Below, one piece after another: positions 1 through 5,395 of a stretch of 5,395 nucleotides of DNA. The stretch's first letter is position 1; every line of letters starts with the position of its first letter. The DNA is from JAVMKJ01 sp031732855. Lineage in GTDB: Bacteria > Pseudomonadota > Gammaproteobacteria > Competibacterales > Competibacteraceae. The stretch lies in the NCBI GenBank assembly GCA_031732855.1, contig JAVMKJ010000063.1, forward strand, positions 1 to 5,395, written 5' to 3'. The notes beneath the pieces are model-generated. The model saw only the letters and a program-made list of their open reading frames with translations. It searched no databases and had not been told where the DNA came from. The position numbers and the translations under genes are program-made.

Positions 1-29
1 TCGCCGCCGGCGCTGCTGACCGCGAGGTG

Positions 30-1298
30 TTAGAAGTCGATGGGATCGCGGATGATCGGGCAGGTCATGCAGTGCCCGCCGCCCCGGCCGCGGCCCAGCT
101 CGGCGCCGACGATGGTGATGACCTCGATGCCTTCCTTGCGCAACTGGGTGTTGGTCCAGGTGTTGCGGTCGTAGGCGAACACCACCCCGGGAGAAGCCGC
201 CACCAGGTTGTTGCCGCTGTCCCATTGCTGGCGCTCGGACGCATAGTGGTCGCCGCCGGTTTCGACGACGCGCAGTCTCTTCAGGTTCAGCGCTTCGGCG
301 ACCACGTCGACGAACGGCTTCTTCTCCAGGGTGGCCTCGATCCCCACCGGCTTGTCGCTGGGCCGCAGCGAGATCGCATGGACCCGGTTCATGATCTCGG
401 GATACAGCGTGACCACGTCGCGGTCGGCAAAGGTGAACACCGTGTCGAGGTGCATGGCCGCCCGGAGCTTGGGCATGGCCGCCACGATCACTCGCTCGGC
501 GGCGCCCTTCTCGAACAGGGCGGCGGCCATCTGGCCGATCCCCTGGCGCGAGGTCCGCTCGCTCATGCCGATCAGCACCACGCCGTTGCCGACCGGCATG
601 ACATCGCCGCCTTCCACCGTCGCCAGGCCAAAATCGACATCCGGGTCGCCCCACCAGATTTCGAACCTGGCATTGGCAAAGCTCGGATGGAACTTGTAGA
701 TGGCCGTGGTCAGAAAGGTTTCTTCCTTGCGCGCCGGCCAGTACAGCGGGTTCAGCGTCACCCCGCCATAGAGCCAGCAGGTGGTGTCCCGGGTATACAG
801 GGTGTTGGGCAGCGGCGGCAGCAGATATTCGGTGACGCCGTGCGACTCGCGGACCAGATTCAGATAATCCGAGGTGGCAAACTCGTCCGGCACGTCGACC
901 ACCGAAACCCCGCCGATCAGGAACTCGGCCAGCTTGCGCGGCTCCAGGCTTTCGAGAAAGGCGCGGGTCTCGGCGATCAGCCCCAGACCGACGTTGTTGG
1001 GCGTCACCTTGCGGTCGAGCAGCCAATTCCTGGCCTCGGGGATGGCAACGGTCTCGGCCAGCAGGTTGTGCATTTCGACGACCTCGATACCGCGATCGCG
1101 CATCTTGGTCATGAAGTCAAAATGGTCGCGCTTGGCGTTCTGCACCCACAGCACATCGTCGAAGAGCAGATCGTCGCAGTTGGTCGGCGTCAGGCGGGTG
1201 TGGGCCAGGCCGGGCGCGCACACCATCACCTTGCGCAGAACGCCGACTTCGGAATGAACCCCGTAAGTGACGGAGGGATTGGTGGCAACATCGGTCAT
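30..1298 (-). CDS. arcA: Arginine deiminase (ADI)
   Basis: Cytosolic arginine deiminase (EC 3.5.3.6) hydrolyses L-arginine to L-citrulline and ammonia, the first step of the ADI pathway. The 422-residue product is of typical family length (the Pseudomonas enzyme has about 418) and appears complete. The guanidino-modifying fold motifs are all visible: NTLYTRDT with Asp171, VEGGDVMP with Glu229, AMHLDTVFT with His283 and Asp285, and the C-terminal GRGRGGGHCMTCP with the nucleophile Cys410. These correspond to the Asp166, Glu224, His278, Asp280 and Cys406 set known from P. aeruginosa. The reading frame stays open upstream to 1400, but I chose the ATG at 1298 because AGGAG lies 7 bases before it, the upstream part would run into arcD, and homologous N-termini align from here (the YGVHSEVGVLRKVMV block). 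It lies 23 bp after arcD and is probably co-transcribed with it. The TAA stop leaves 29 bases to the window edge, where arcB would be expected. No key residue is missing. Confidence 0.97.
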   Translation of the reverse strand: MTDVATNPSVTYGVHSEVGVLRKVMVCAPGLAHTRLTPTNCDDLLFDDVLWVQNAKRDHFDFMTKMRDRGIEVVEMHNLLAETVAIPEARNWLLDRKVTPNNVGLGLIAETRAFLESLEPRKLAEFLIGGVSVVDVPDEFATSDYLNLVRESHGVTEYLLPPLPNTLYTRDTTCWLYGGVTLNPLYWPARKEETFLTTAIYKFHPSFANARFEIWWGDPDVDFGLATVEGGDVMPVGNGVVLIGMSERTSRQGIGQMAAALFEKGAAERVIVAAMPKLRAAMHLDTVFTFADRDVVTLYPEIMNRVHAISLRPSDKPVGIEATLEKKPFVDVVAEALNLKRLRVVETGGDHYASERQQWDSGNNLVAASPGVVFAYDRNTWTNTQLRKEGIEVITIVGAELGRGRGGGHCMTCPIIRDPIDF

Positions 1299-1305
1299 TG
1301 AGGAA

Positions 1306-1310
1306 CTCCT
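1306..1310 (-). promoter_or_regulatory. Ribosome binding site of arcA
   Basis: AGGAG on the minus strand, 7 bases before the ATG at 1298. It lies wholly inside the 23-bp arcD-arcA gap and settles the arcA start against the longer frame that opens at 1400. Ribosomes can therefore initiate arcA independently of arcD translation. Confidence 0.85.
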
Positions 1311-1321
1311 TGAATGGTTTG

Positions 1322-2752
1322 TTAAATACTGATGATACCGGTCGCGAGTCCGTAGATTCCGACAACCGCGCCAGCGAGGATCACGAGGAACAGCACCCAC
1401 TCGGCCGGCGTGAACATCCGACGCTGCTGCTCCCGTCTGGCGAAAATGAACAGCAGCGTGCCCGGCGCGAAGATGATGCAGGAGAGCAGCACGAACTTCA
1501 GGCCACCGGCCACGATCATGAAGAAGGCGTAGAGAGTCGCGAGCACCGCCCAGGTCATGTCGAGTCCCCGACCCGTCGAGCCCGGCCCATAAGTCTCCCG
1601 CGTCACGGTCAGCTTGACCGCGTAGGCCGCCACCAGCACGTAGGGGATCAAGGTCTTGGCGCTGGTCAGGTCCAGCGCCAGGTTGAACGCCTCCTGAGCG
1701 AACAGCGTCACGATCAGGAAGACCTGCACCAGGGTGTTGGTGATCCAGAGCGCCGCGGAGGGAACCTGGTTCTTGTTCTCCTGACCAAAAACCTTGGGTA
1801 CCAGCTCGCTCTTGGCGGCGGAATACAAGACCTCCGCCGCCAAGAGCGACCAGGCCAGGTAGGCCCCCAGCACCGACACGATCAGGCCAATGCTGACAAA
1901 CCAGATGCCCCAGGGGCCGACGACCGTGCCGAGAACGCCGGCCATGGAAGGTTGACGCAGTTCGCCCAGCGCCGTCCGTTCCATCACCCCATAGGGCAAC
2001 AGAGTCACCAGCACGAGCAGGCAGAGCACGCCGAGGAAGCCCAGAACCGTTGCCCAGCCCACATCTTCCCGCTTCTTCGCGTAGCGGGAGTAGACGCTGG
2101 CGCCTTCAATGCCGATGAAGACGAACACCGTGACCAGCATGGTGCTGCGCACCTGGTTGAAGATTTCCGCCGAGCCGTAATCGCCGCCGCCCCAGAAACT
2201 GCCGATAAACAGGTCGCTCTTGAAGGCGAAGATCATGATGATGATGAAGACGAAGATGGGCACGATCTTGGCGATGGTCACGACCTGGTTGATGAAGGCG
2301 GCTTCCTTGATGCCGCGCAGGACCATGAAGTGGACGGACCACAGGATGACGGAAGAGGCCAGGACGGCGGCCAGTGTGTTACCTTCGCCGAACACCGGGA
2401 AGATTTTCCCGAGGGTGGACATGATGAGGATGAAGTAGGTGGTGTTGCCGAGACAGGTCCCAGCCCAGAAGCCGAAGGCCGCCGCGAACCCCAGATAGTC
2501 GCCGAAACCCGCTCGGGGATAAGCGTAGATACCGGCGTCGAGATCGGGCTTGCGCACCGCCAGGGACTGAAAAACGAAGGCCAGCATCAGCATGCCGCCG
2601 CCGGCGATGAGCCAGGCGATGATCGCGCCGAAGGGTCCGGTCGCGGTGCCAAAACGCGCTGGAAGCGAGAAGATGCCCGCTCCCACCATCGAACCAACGA
2701 CCATCGCGGCCAGCGTCAGTCGTGAAAATTTCTGATCCGACGACGAATCCAT
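1322..2752 (-). CDS. arcD: Arginine:ornithine antiporter, APC superfamily
   Basis: Inner-membrane antiporter that brings in arginine in exchange for ornithine, so that the ADI pathway runs without net energy cost for uptake. The 476-residue protein has about 12-13 hydrophobic helices. TM1 carries the APC substrate-binding loop GAGIFSLP (residues 24-31). TM6 carries the FIGIEGAS motif (212-219), followed by the cytoplasmic YSRYAKKREDVG stretch. TM8 carries AYLAWSLLAAE (297-307), whose Trp301 aligns with the substrate-stacking Trp293 of AdiC. Length and motifs fit the basic amino acid/polyamine antiporter group; assignment to arginine/ornithine rather than another cationic exchange rests mainly on the adjacent arcA. 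The ATG at 2752 is preceded by GGAGG at 2757-2761 (spacing 4, slightly short). The stop TAA is 23 bp before arcA, so arcD is the first gene of the operon. One oddity is a perfect 17-bp inverted repeat inside the gene (1806-1849), listed separately. No frameshift is seen. Confidence 0.93.
   Translation of the reverse strand: MDSSSDQKFSRLTLAAMVVGSMVGAGIFSLPARFGTATGPFGAIIAWLIAGGGMLMLAFVFQSLAVRKPDLDAGIYAYPRAGFGDYLGFAAAFGFWAGTCLGNTTYFILIMSTLGKIFPVFGEGNTLAAVLASSVILWSVHFMVLRGIKEAAFINQVVTIAKIVPIFVFIIIMIFAFKSDLFIGSFWGGGDYGSAEIFNQVRSTMLVTVFVFIGIEGASVYSRYAKKREDVGWATVLGFLGVLCLLVLVTLLPYGVMERTALGELRQPSMAGVLGTVVGPWGIWFVSIGLIVSVLGAYLAWSLLAAEVLYSAAKSELVPKVFGQENKNQVPSAALWITNTLVQVFLIVTLFAQEAFNLALDLTSAKTLIPYVLVAAYAVKLTVTRETYGPGSTGRGLDMTWAVLATLYAFFMIVAGGLKFVLLSCIIFAPGTLLFIFARREQQRRMFTPAEWVLFLVILAGAVVGIYGLATGIISI
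1806..1849 (-). repeat. Perfect 17-bp inverted repeat (hairpin) inside arcD
   Basis: Arms at 1806-1822 (TCGCTCTTGGCGGCGGA on the plus strand) and 1833-1849 (its exact reverse complement) are separated by 10 bases. In the arcD message the stem would have 17 uninterrupted pairs, mostly G-C. Both arms begin at the first base of a codon: the 5' arm encodes Ser302-Leu-Leu-Ala-Ala-Glu307 and the 3' arm Ser311-Ala-Ala-Lys-Ser-Glu316. A run of five U follows 14 bases after the stem (1787-1791), which is too far away for a standard intrinsic terminator. The repeat is seen directly; any role in RNA processing, pausing or stability is inference. Confidence 0.9.
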
Positions 2753-2794
2753 CGTTCCTCCATATCATTTCGCGGTAATGGATTTAGAGTGGTG

Positions 2795-2829
2795 GCTATT
2801 GCTTTTCAATGATTTTATTAAACAATAGC
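2795..2829. repeat. Inverted repeat GCTATTG-N21-CAATAGC, candidate operator
   Basis: Perfect 7-bp arms at 2795-2801 and 2823-2829 have a centre-to-centre distance of 28 bases. Two further pairs (2803/2821 and 2804/2820) continue the symmetry after one mismatch. It surrounds the predicted arcD -10 box, a position where a bound dimer or looped pair would block RNA polymerase. It is not an FNR box and I do not recognise the regulator. It might equally be fortuitous in an A/T-rich spacer. Confidence 0.4.
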
Positions 2830-2840
2830 ACACGTTTGAA
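2812..2840 (-). promoter_or_regulatory. Predicted sigma70-type promoter of arcDA
   Basis: On the minus strand TTCAAA (2835-2840, 4 of 6 to TTGACA) and TAAAAT (2812-2817, 5 of 6 to TATAAT) are separated by exactly 17 bases. Transcription would begin near 2805, giving a leader of about 50 bases before the arcD ATG. The -35 box overlaps the ARG-box-like half-site, and the -10 box sits between the arms of the inverted repeat at 2795-2829. The prediction is by eye from consensus and spacing. Confidence 0.5.
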
Positions 2841-2924
2841 TATAGCCCAGTAAGGCTGTCGGTTTTCCAAATTAAGTTGTTATGAACAGACCTGAAACCT
2901 GATCAATCAAACTTGAGACCATCG

Positions 2925-4364
2925 ATGGACAAGACCACATCCGAAGCGCCGCAACCCCTCACCGTCGTCGAAGCGCTCATCCCGATCATCAGCCTGATTC
3001 TGCTGGTCGCGCTGTCCTTCTACCTGTTCGGTGACGCGGGTGCGTCCGGACCGAACCAGGTCGCGCTCGTGATCGCGACGATGATCGCGGTGTTCATCGG
3101 CTGGCGACGGGGCCATACCCCCGAGGCGCTGCGCGAGGCGGCGATCGCGAGCGTCGGCTCGGGGATCGGCGCAATCTTCATCCTGCTGGCCGTCGGGGCA
3201 CTGATCGGGACCTGGGCGTTGAGCGGCACGCTGCTGGCGATGGTCTATTACGGCCTGCAACTGCTCAGCCCCAACTTCTTCTACATGGCAACCTGCGCGA
3301 TCTGTGGTGTGATTTCTTTTAGCATTGGTAGTTCCTGGACGGTGGTCGGCACGATCGGCATCGGTCTCATGGGCATCGCCCTGAACATGGGTCTGGACCC
3401 GGCCATTACCGCCGGCGCCATCATCTCGGGGGCCTATCTCGGCGACACGACTTCGCCGCTCTCGGATTCCGCCAATCTCGCCGCCGCCGCCAGCGGAGTC
3501 GACCTGTACCAGCACCTCCGCGAGACGGCCGTGACCTCGTTACCGGCGGTCGCGCTCGCCCTCGGCGTGTTCTGGATGTTCGGCAACCCGGGCGATTTCG
3601 ACGCGAGCGAAAAGATCACCGACATCCAGAACAGCTTCCACATTACTCCGTGGTTGTTCGTCCCGCTCGTGGTGGTCGTCGGACTCGCCCTGCTCCGGTT
3701 TCCGCCGTTCACCACCATCTTCATCGGCGCGCTGGTCGGCGGGGTGCTCGCCGTGGTCGTGGCGCCGGAGCGCGTGATCGCACTGGCTGGCCGGGGCGAC
3801 GATTTACCGACCGGGCTCGCGCTGGTCAAGGGGGTTTGGCTCGCGCTGGCCACTGGGTATACGTCCAATACTGGCCACCTGGCCATCGATCAGCTCGTCA
3901 GCCGCGGCGGCATGGACAGCATGTTGAACACGATCTGGCTGATCGTCACGGCGCTCGCCTTCGGCGGAGTGGTCGAGAAGGCGGGCGTGATCGACCGGCT
4001 GATCGCGCCGGTCGTCGAGGCTGTGAAATCGGTCGGCGCGCTGGTCACCTCCCTGGTCGCCGCCGTATTCGCGACGAACGTCATCACGGCGGACCAGTAC
4101 ATCGCCATCGTCCTGCCGGGACGGATGTTCAAGAGCGCGTTCGAGAAGCGTGAACTCGCGCCATTCGTGCTGTCGCGCACCATCGCCGCCTCCGGAACCC
4201 CCACTTCGGCGCTCATTCCCTGGAACAGTTGCGGCGCCTACATGGCCGCGACGCTCGGAGTTGCCACGTTCAGTTATCTGCCCTATGCGGTTTTCAACCT
4301 GGCCAGCCCATTACTGACGATAGCGATCTCGTATCTGGGCCTGCGGATGGTACGCAATCACTGA
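2925..4364 (+). CDS. nhaC: NhaC-family Na+/H+ antiporter
   Basis: Integral inner-membrane secondary transporter of the NhaC family (ion transporter superfamily), expected to expel Na+ in exchange for H+. The 479-residue product has about 11-12 hydrophobic helices. Family-typical blocks are visible: SFSIGSSWTVVGTIG (131-145), GAYLGDTTSPLSDSANLAAA (169-188) with the acidic Asp174 and Asp181, NVITADQYIAIVLPGRMF (385-402) with Asp390, and SALIPWNSCGAYMAATLGV (428-446). I chose the ATG at 2925 over an in-frame TTG at 2913 because only the ATG has even a weak purine-rich site (GAGA, 2915-2918) and the TTG has none. The gene diverges from arcDA and is followed after one base by the YihY-family gene. 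Some family members are amino-acid or malate/lactate exchangers (for example MleN), so the substrate is not certain. Codons 127-136 are unusually A/T-ending. Confidence 0.88.
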   Translation: MDKTTSEAPQPLTVVEALIPIISLILLVALSFYLFGDAGASGPNQVALVIATMIAVFIGWRRGHTPEALREAAIASVGSGIGAIFILLAVGALIGTWALSGTLLAMVYYGLQLLSPNFFYMATCAICGVISFSIGSSWTVVGTIGIGLMGIALNMGLDPAITAGAIISGAYLGDTTSPLSDSANLAAAASGVDLYQHLRETAVTSLPAVALALGVFWMFGNPGDFDASEKITDIQNSFHITPWLFVPLVVVVGLALLRFPPFTTIFIGALVGGVLAVVVAPERVIALAGRGDDLPTGLALVKGVWLALATGYTSNTGHLAIDQLVSRGGMDSMLNTIWLIVTALAFGGVVEKAGVIDRLIAPVVEAVKSVGALVTSLVAAVFATNVITADQYIAIVLPGRMFKSAFEKRELAPFVLSRTIAASGTPTSALIPWNSCGAYMAATLGVATFSYLPYAVFNLASPLLTIAISYLGLRMVRNH

Positions 4365-4365
4365 C

Positions 4366-5259
4366 ATGAGTTACCAGGCTATCCCGGATTTGTTCAAGGC
4401 CGCCGCCGTCAATTGGGTGCACGATTACGCCCAAAGCATGGGCGCGGCATTGGCCTTTTACACGATGTTCTCGATCGCTCCCCTGTTGCTGATCGTGATT
4501 TCGATCGCCGGGTTTGTTTTTGGCGAAGACGCCGCTCGCGGGGAAATCTTCAATCAACTGGACAGCGTGCTCGGCACCCCGGGAGCGCTGGCGGTACAGA
4601 GCCTCATCGAGAGCGCGGGCAAACCGGCCACCAGCGTGCCGGCTTCCGTCTTCGGCCTCGTCTTTCTCTTCATTGGCGCGACGTCCGTCTTCGGCGAATT
4701 GCAGGACGCTCTCGATCGTATCTGGCGGGCGCCGGCAAGGGCTGGACACTCCGGCTTGTGGAGACTGCTGCGCGCCCGATTGCTGTCCTTCGGGATGATT
4801 CTCGGAATCGGCCTCCTGTTCATGGTGCCGCTGGCGTTCAGCGCCGGCCTGGCCGTGTTGAACCGGTATTGGAATCCGCTGTTCGGCGAATGGGCAACCC
4901 TCGTAAACACGATCGAACTGACTCTCGGCATCGTGCTGCCGACCGTGGTGTTCGCGATGATCTACAAGACGATGCCTCGGGCGCGGATCGATTGGAGCGA
5001 TGTCTGGGTCGGCGCGACGGTCACCTCGCTGCTGTTCCTCGCCGGCAAATTCCTGATCGGCGCCTACATCGGAAGGACCGGCATCTCGTCCGCCTTCGGG
5101 GCCGCCGCATCCCTCGTCGTGGTGCTGCTGTGGGTTTACTACTCCGCTCAGATCTTCCTGTACGGCGCGGAATTCACCTGGGTTTACTCCCACCGGTTCG
5201 GTTCGCGCAAAGGACAACCGTTACCGGTCGTCGCCGCCGTATTTCCCGCACCCCAATGA
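4366..5259 (+). CDS. YihY/BrkB-family inner-membrane protein
   Basis: Polytopic membrane protein of the YihY/BrkB (virulence factor BrkB) family, whose molecular function is unsettled. Family members were once misannotated as ribonuclease BN. The 297-residue length is typical. Six hydrophobic helices are visible at roughly 28-52, 92-110, 137-163, 184-203, 214-235 and 243-271. Family signatures include GAALAFYTMFSIAPLLL (26-42), FGELQDALDRIWR (109-121), YKTMPRARIDWSDVWVGA (200-217) and the stretch from GAYIGRTGISSAFGAAASL (232-250) to YGAEF (266-270). The hydrophilic C-terminal tail (about 275-297) is short and rich in Pro, Arg and Gly. The ATG lies one base after the nhaC stop, and the only upstream purine run (GGATGG, 4345-4350) is 15 bases away. 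Translation therefore probably depends on coupling to nhaC, and the two form an operon. Confidence 0.92.
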   Translation: MSYQAIPDLFKAAAVNWVHDYAQSMGAALAFYTMFSIAPLLLIVISIAGFVFGEDAARGEIFNQLDSVLGTPGALAVQSLIESAGKPATSVPASVFGLVFLFIGATSVFGELQDALDRIWRAPARAGHSGLWRLLRARLLSFGMILGIGLLFMVPLAFSAGLAVLNRYWNPLFGEWATLVNTIELTLGIVLPTVVFAMIYKTMPRARIDWSDVWVGATVTSLLFLAGKFLIGAYIGRTGISSAFGAAASLVVVLLWVYYSAQIFLYGAEFTWVYSHRFGSRKGQPLPVVAAVFPAPQ

Positions 5260-5291
5260 GTCACTCCCTCCCGGCCCAAGAACTATCCAGC

Positions 5292-5297
5292 GGAGAG
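5292..5297 (+). promoter_or_regulatory. Ribosome binding site of the gene starting at 5304
   Basis: GGAGAG lies 6 bases before the ATG at 5304, a near-ideal Shine-Dalgarno placement. It supports the start of the truncated last gene and shows that this gene, unlike the YihY-family gene, can be initiated independently. Confidence 0.75.
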
Positions 5298-5303
5298 CAA
5301 CCC

Positions 5304-5395
5304 ATGACATCCAACCACGCCTTCAGCGCCCCGGCCCGCGGCCTGCTCGTCGCCGGGGCCTTCGCCCTGGTGGTGACCGTCCTTCAGTCCGCCGC
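5304..5395 (+). CDS. N-terminus of a membrane protein, possibly AI-2E/PerM-family transporter (cut by window edge)
   Basis: Only the first 30 codons and two bases are present, beginning MTSNHAFSAPARGLLVAGAF. A polar leader of about 11 residues is followed by a hydrophobic helix starting near residue 12 and continuing to the edge (LLVAGAFALVVTVLQSA). A short leader, then an ArgGly-LeuLeuVal helix, resembles the N-terminus of AI-2E family (PerM-like) transporters, so I offer that as the likeliest family. A generic signal anchor or secreted protein is not excluded. The start is supported by a good ribosome binding site. It lies 44 bp after the YihY-family stop on the same strand with no terminator in between, so it is probably the third gene of that unit. 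Confidence 0.5.
   Translation, partial: MTSNHAFSAPARGLLVAGAFALVVTVLQSA

Larger units (their letters stand above)
2753..2924. promoter_or_regulatory. Divergent intergenic regulatory region between arcD and nhaC
   Basis: This 172-bp spacer is visibly richer in A/T than the genes on either side and must hold the promoters of both divergent units. It contains a sigma70-like promoter toward arcD, a 7-bp inverted repeat around that -10 box, a short TGTT-ATG-AACA palindrome (2878-2888) and a single match to one half of an E. coli-type ARG box (TTTGAATAT, 2835-2843). I searched for the FNR/ANR core TTG-N8-CAA on this spacer and found none. No plus-strand promoter toward nhaC stands out. There is no sign of a further gene. 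Confidence 0.7.

Noticed and set aside
27..1301. 424-codon open frame on the plus strand opposite arcA
   Set aside because: It is an antisense shadow produced by G/C-ending codons in arcA. Its product is a His/Gln/Gly/Asp-rich string with no recognisable domain, while the minus strand encodes a fully conserved enzyme.
1787..1849. arcD hairpin plus U-run as an intrinsic terminator
   Set aside because: The five-U run is 14 bases beyond the stem, whereas an intrinsic terminator needs it immediately adjacent, and the structure lies in the middle of an intact gene followed by arcA in the same operon.
2227..2252. ATGATGATGATGAAG-like short tandem repeat in arcD as a phase-variation tract
   Set aside because: The triplet repeat is in frame and simply encodes an Ile-rich membrane helix; changes in repeat number would not shift the frame, and there are only a few units.
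1298..2725. 475-codon open frame on the plus strand opposite arcD
   Set aside because: Antisense shadow of a real APC transporter; the translation is low-complexity His/Asp/Glu/Gln-rich sequence with no family motifs or membrane segments.
2882..2902. Six-codon open frame (MNRPET) upstream of nhaC as a possible leader peptide
   Set aside because: No ribosome binding site, only one Arg codon, and no terminator/antiterminator structure follows; tiny frames like this are common by chance.
2897..2910. Tandem ATCAA sequences (GATCAATCAA) as a possible FNR/ANR site
   Set aside because: Neither ATCAA has a TTGAT-like partner at a 4-base spacing, and the two lie in direct rather than inverted orientation.
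4294..5217. 307-codon open frame on the minus strand opposite the YihY-family gene
   Set aside because: Antisense shadow of a clearly conserved membrane protein; hydrophilic low-complexity product that runs across the nhaC/yihY junction.
5260..5303. Possible terminator between the YihY-family gene and the last gene
   Set aside because: No stem-loop and no T-run are visible in the 44-bp gap.

Overview
This is a GC-rich proteobacterial chromosomal segment with strong G/C bias at third codon positions. It is most likely gammaproteobacterial, because the arginine deiminase resembles the Pseudomonas enzyme almost motif for motif. The genus cannot be fixed from the sequence alone. All genes look like normal chromosomal housekeeping or accessory metabolism. 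I see no transposase, integrase, CRISPR array, tRNA, rRNA or phage gene.

Layout: two transcription units diverge from a relatively AT-rich spacer of 172 bp (2753-2924). Leftward (minus strand) run arcD (1322-2752), an APC-family arginine:ornithine antiporter, and then arcA (30-1298), arginine deiminase. They are 23 bp apart and surely one operon. This is the arcD-arcA order of the classical arcDABC arginine deiminase operon; arcB and arcC would be expected just beyond the left edge but are not visible. Rightward (plus strand) run an NhaC-family Na+/H+ antiporter (2925-4364), a YihY/BrkB-family inner-membrane protein (4366-5259, one base after the nhaC stop) and the first 30 codons of another membrane protein (5304 onward, cut by the window edge), possibly an AI-2E/PerM-type transporter.

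How the genes fit together: ArcD exchanges external arginine for internal ornithine, and ArcA deiminates arginine to citrulline and ammonia. The rest of the pathway, presumably encoded next door, would yield ATP and more ammonia. The ADI pathway supplies energy without respiration and raises pH. A neighbouring Na+/H+ antiporter is compatible with a shared pH or ion homeostasis theme, but that link is inference from adjacency only.

Most notable non-coding signals: (1) a perfect 17-bp inverted repeat with a 10-nt loop inside arcD, both arms starting in codon register, immediately after the codon for the predicted substrate-stacking Trp; (2) a 7-bp inverted repeat (GCTATTG-N21-CAATAGC) bracketing the predicted arcD -10 box; (3) no recognisable FNR/ANR core in the spacer, although arc operons are classically anaerobically controlled; (4) a short block of A/T-ending codons exactly at a conserved motif of nhaC. 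I find no convincing evidence for a wholly new biological system here.
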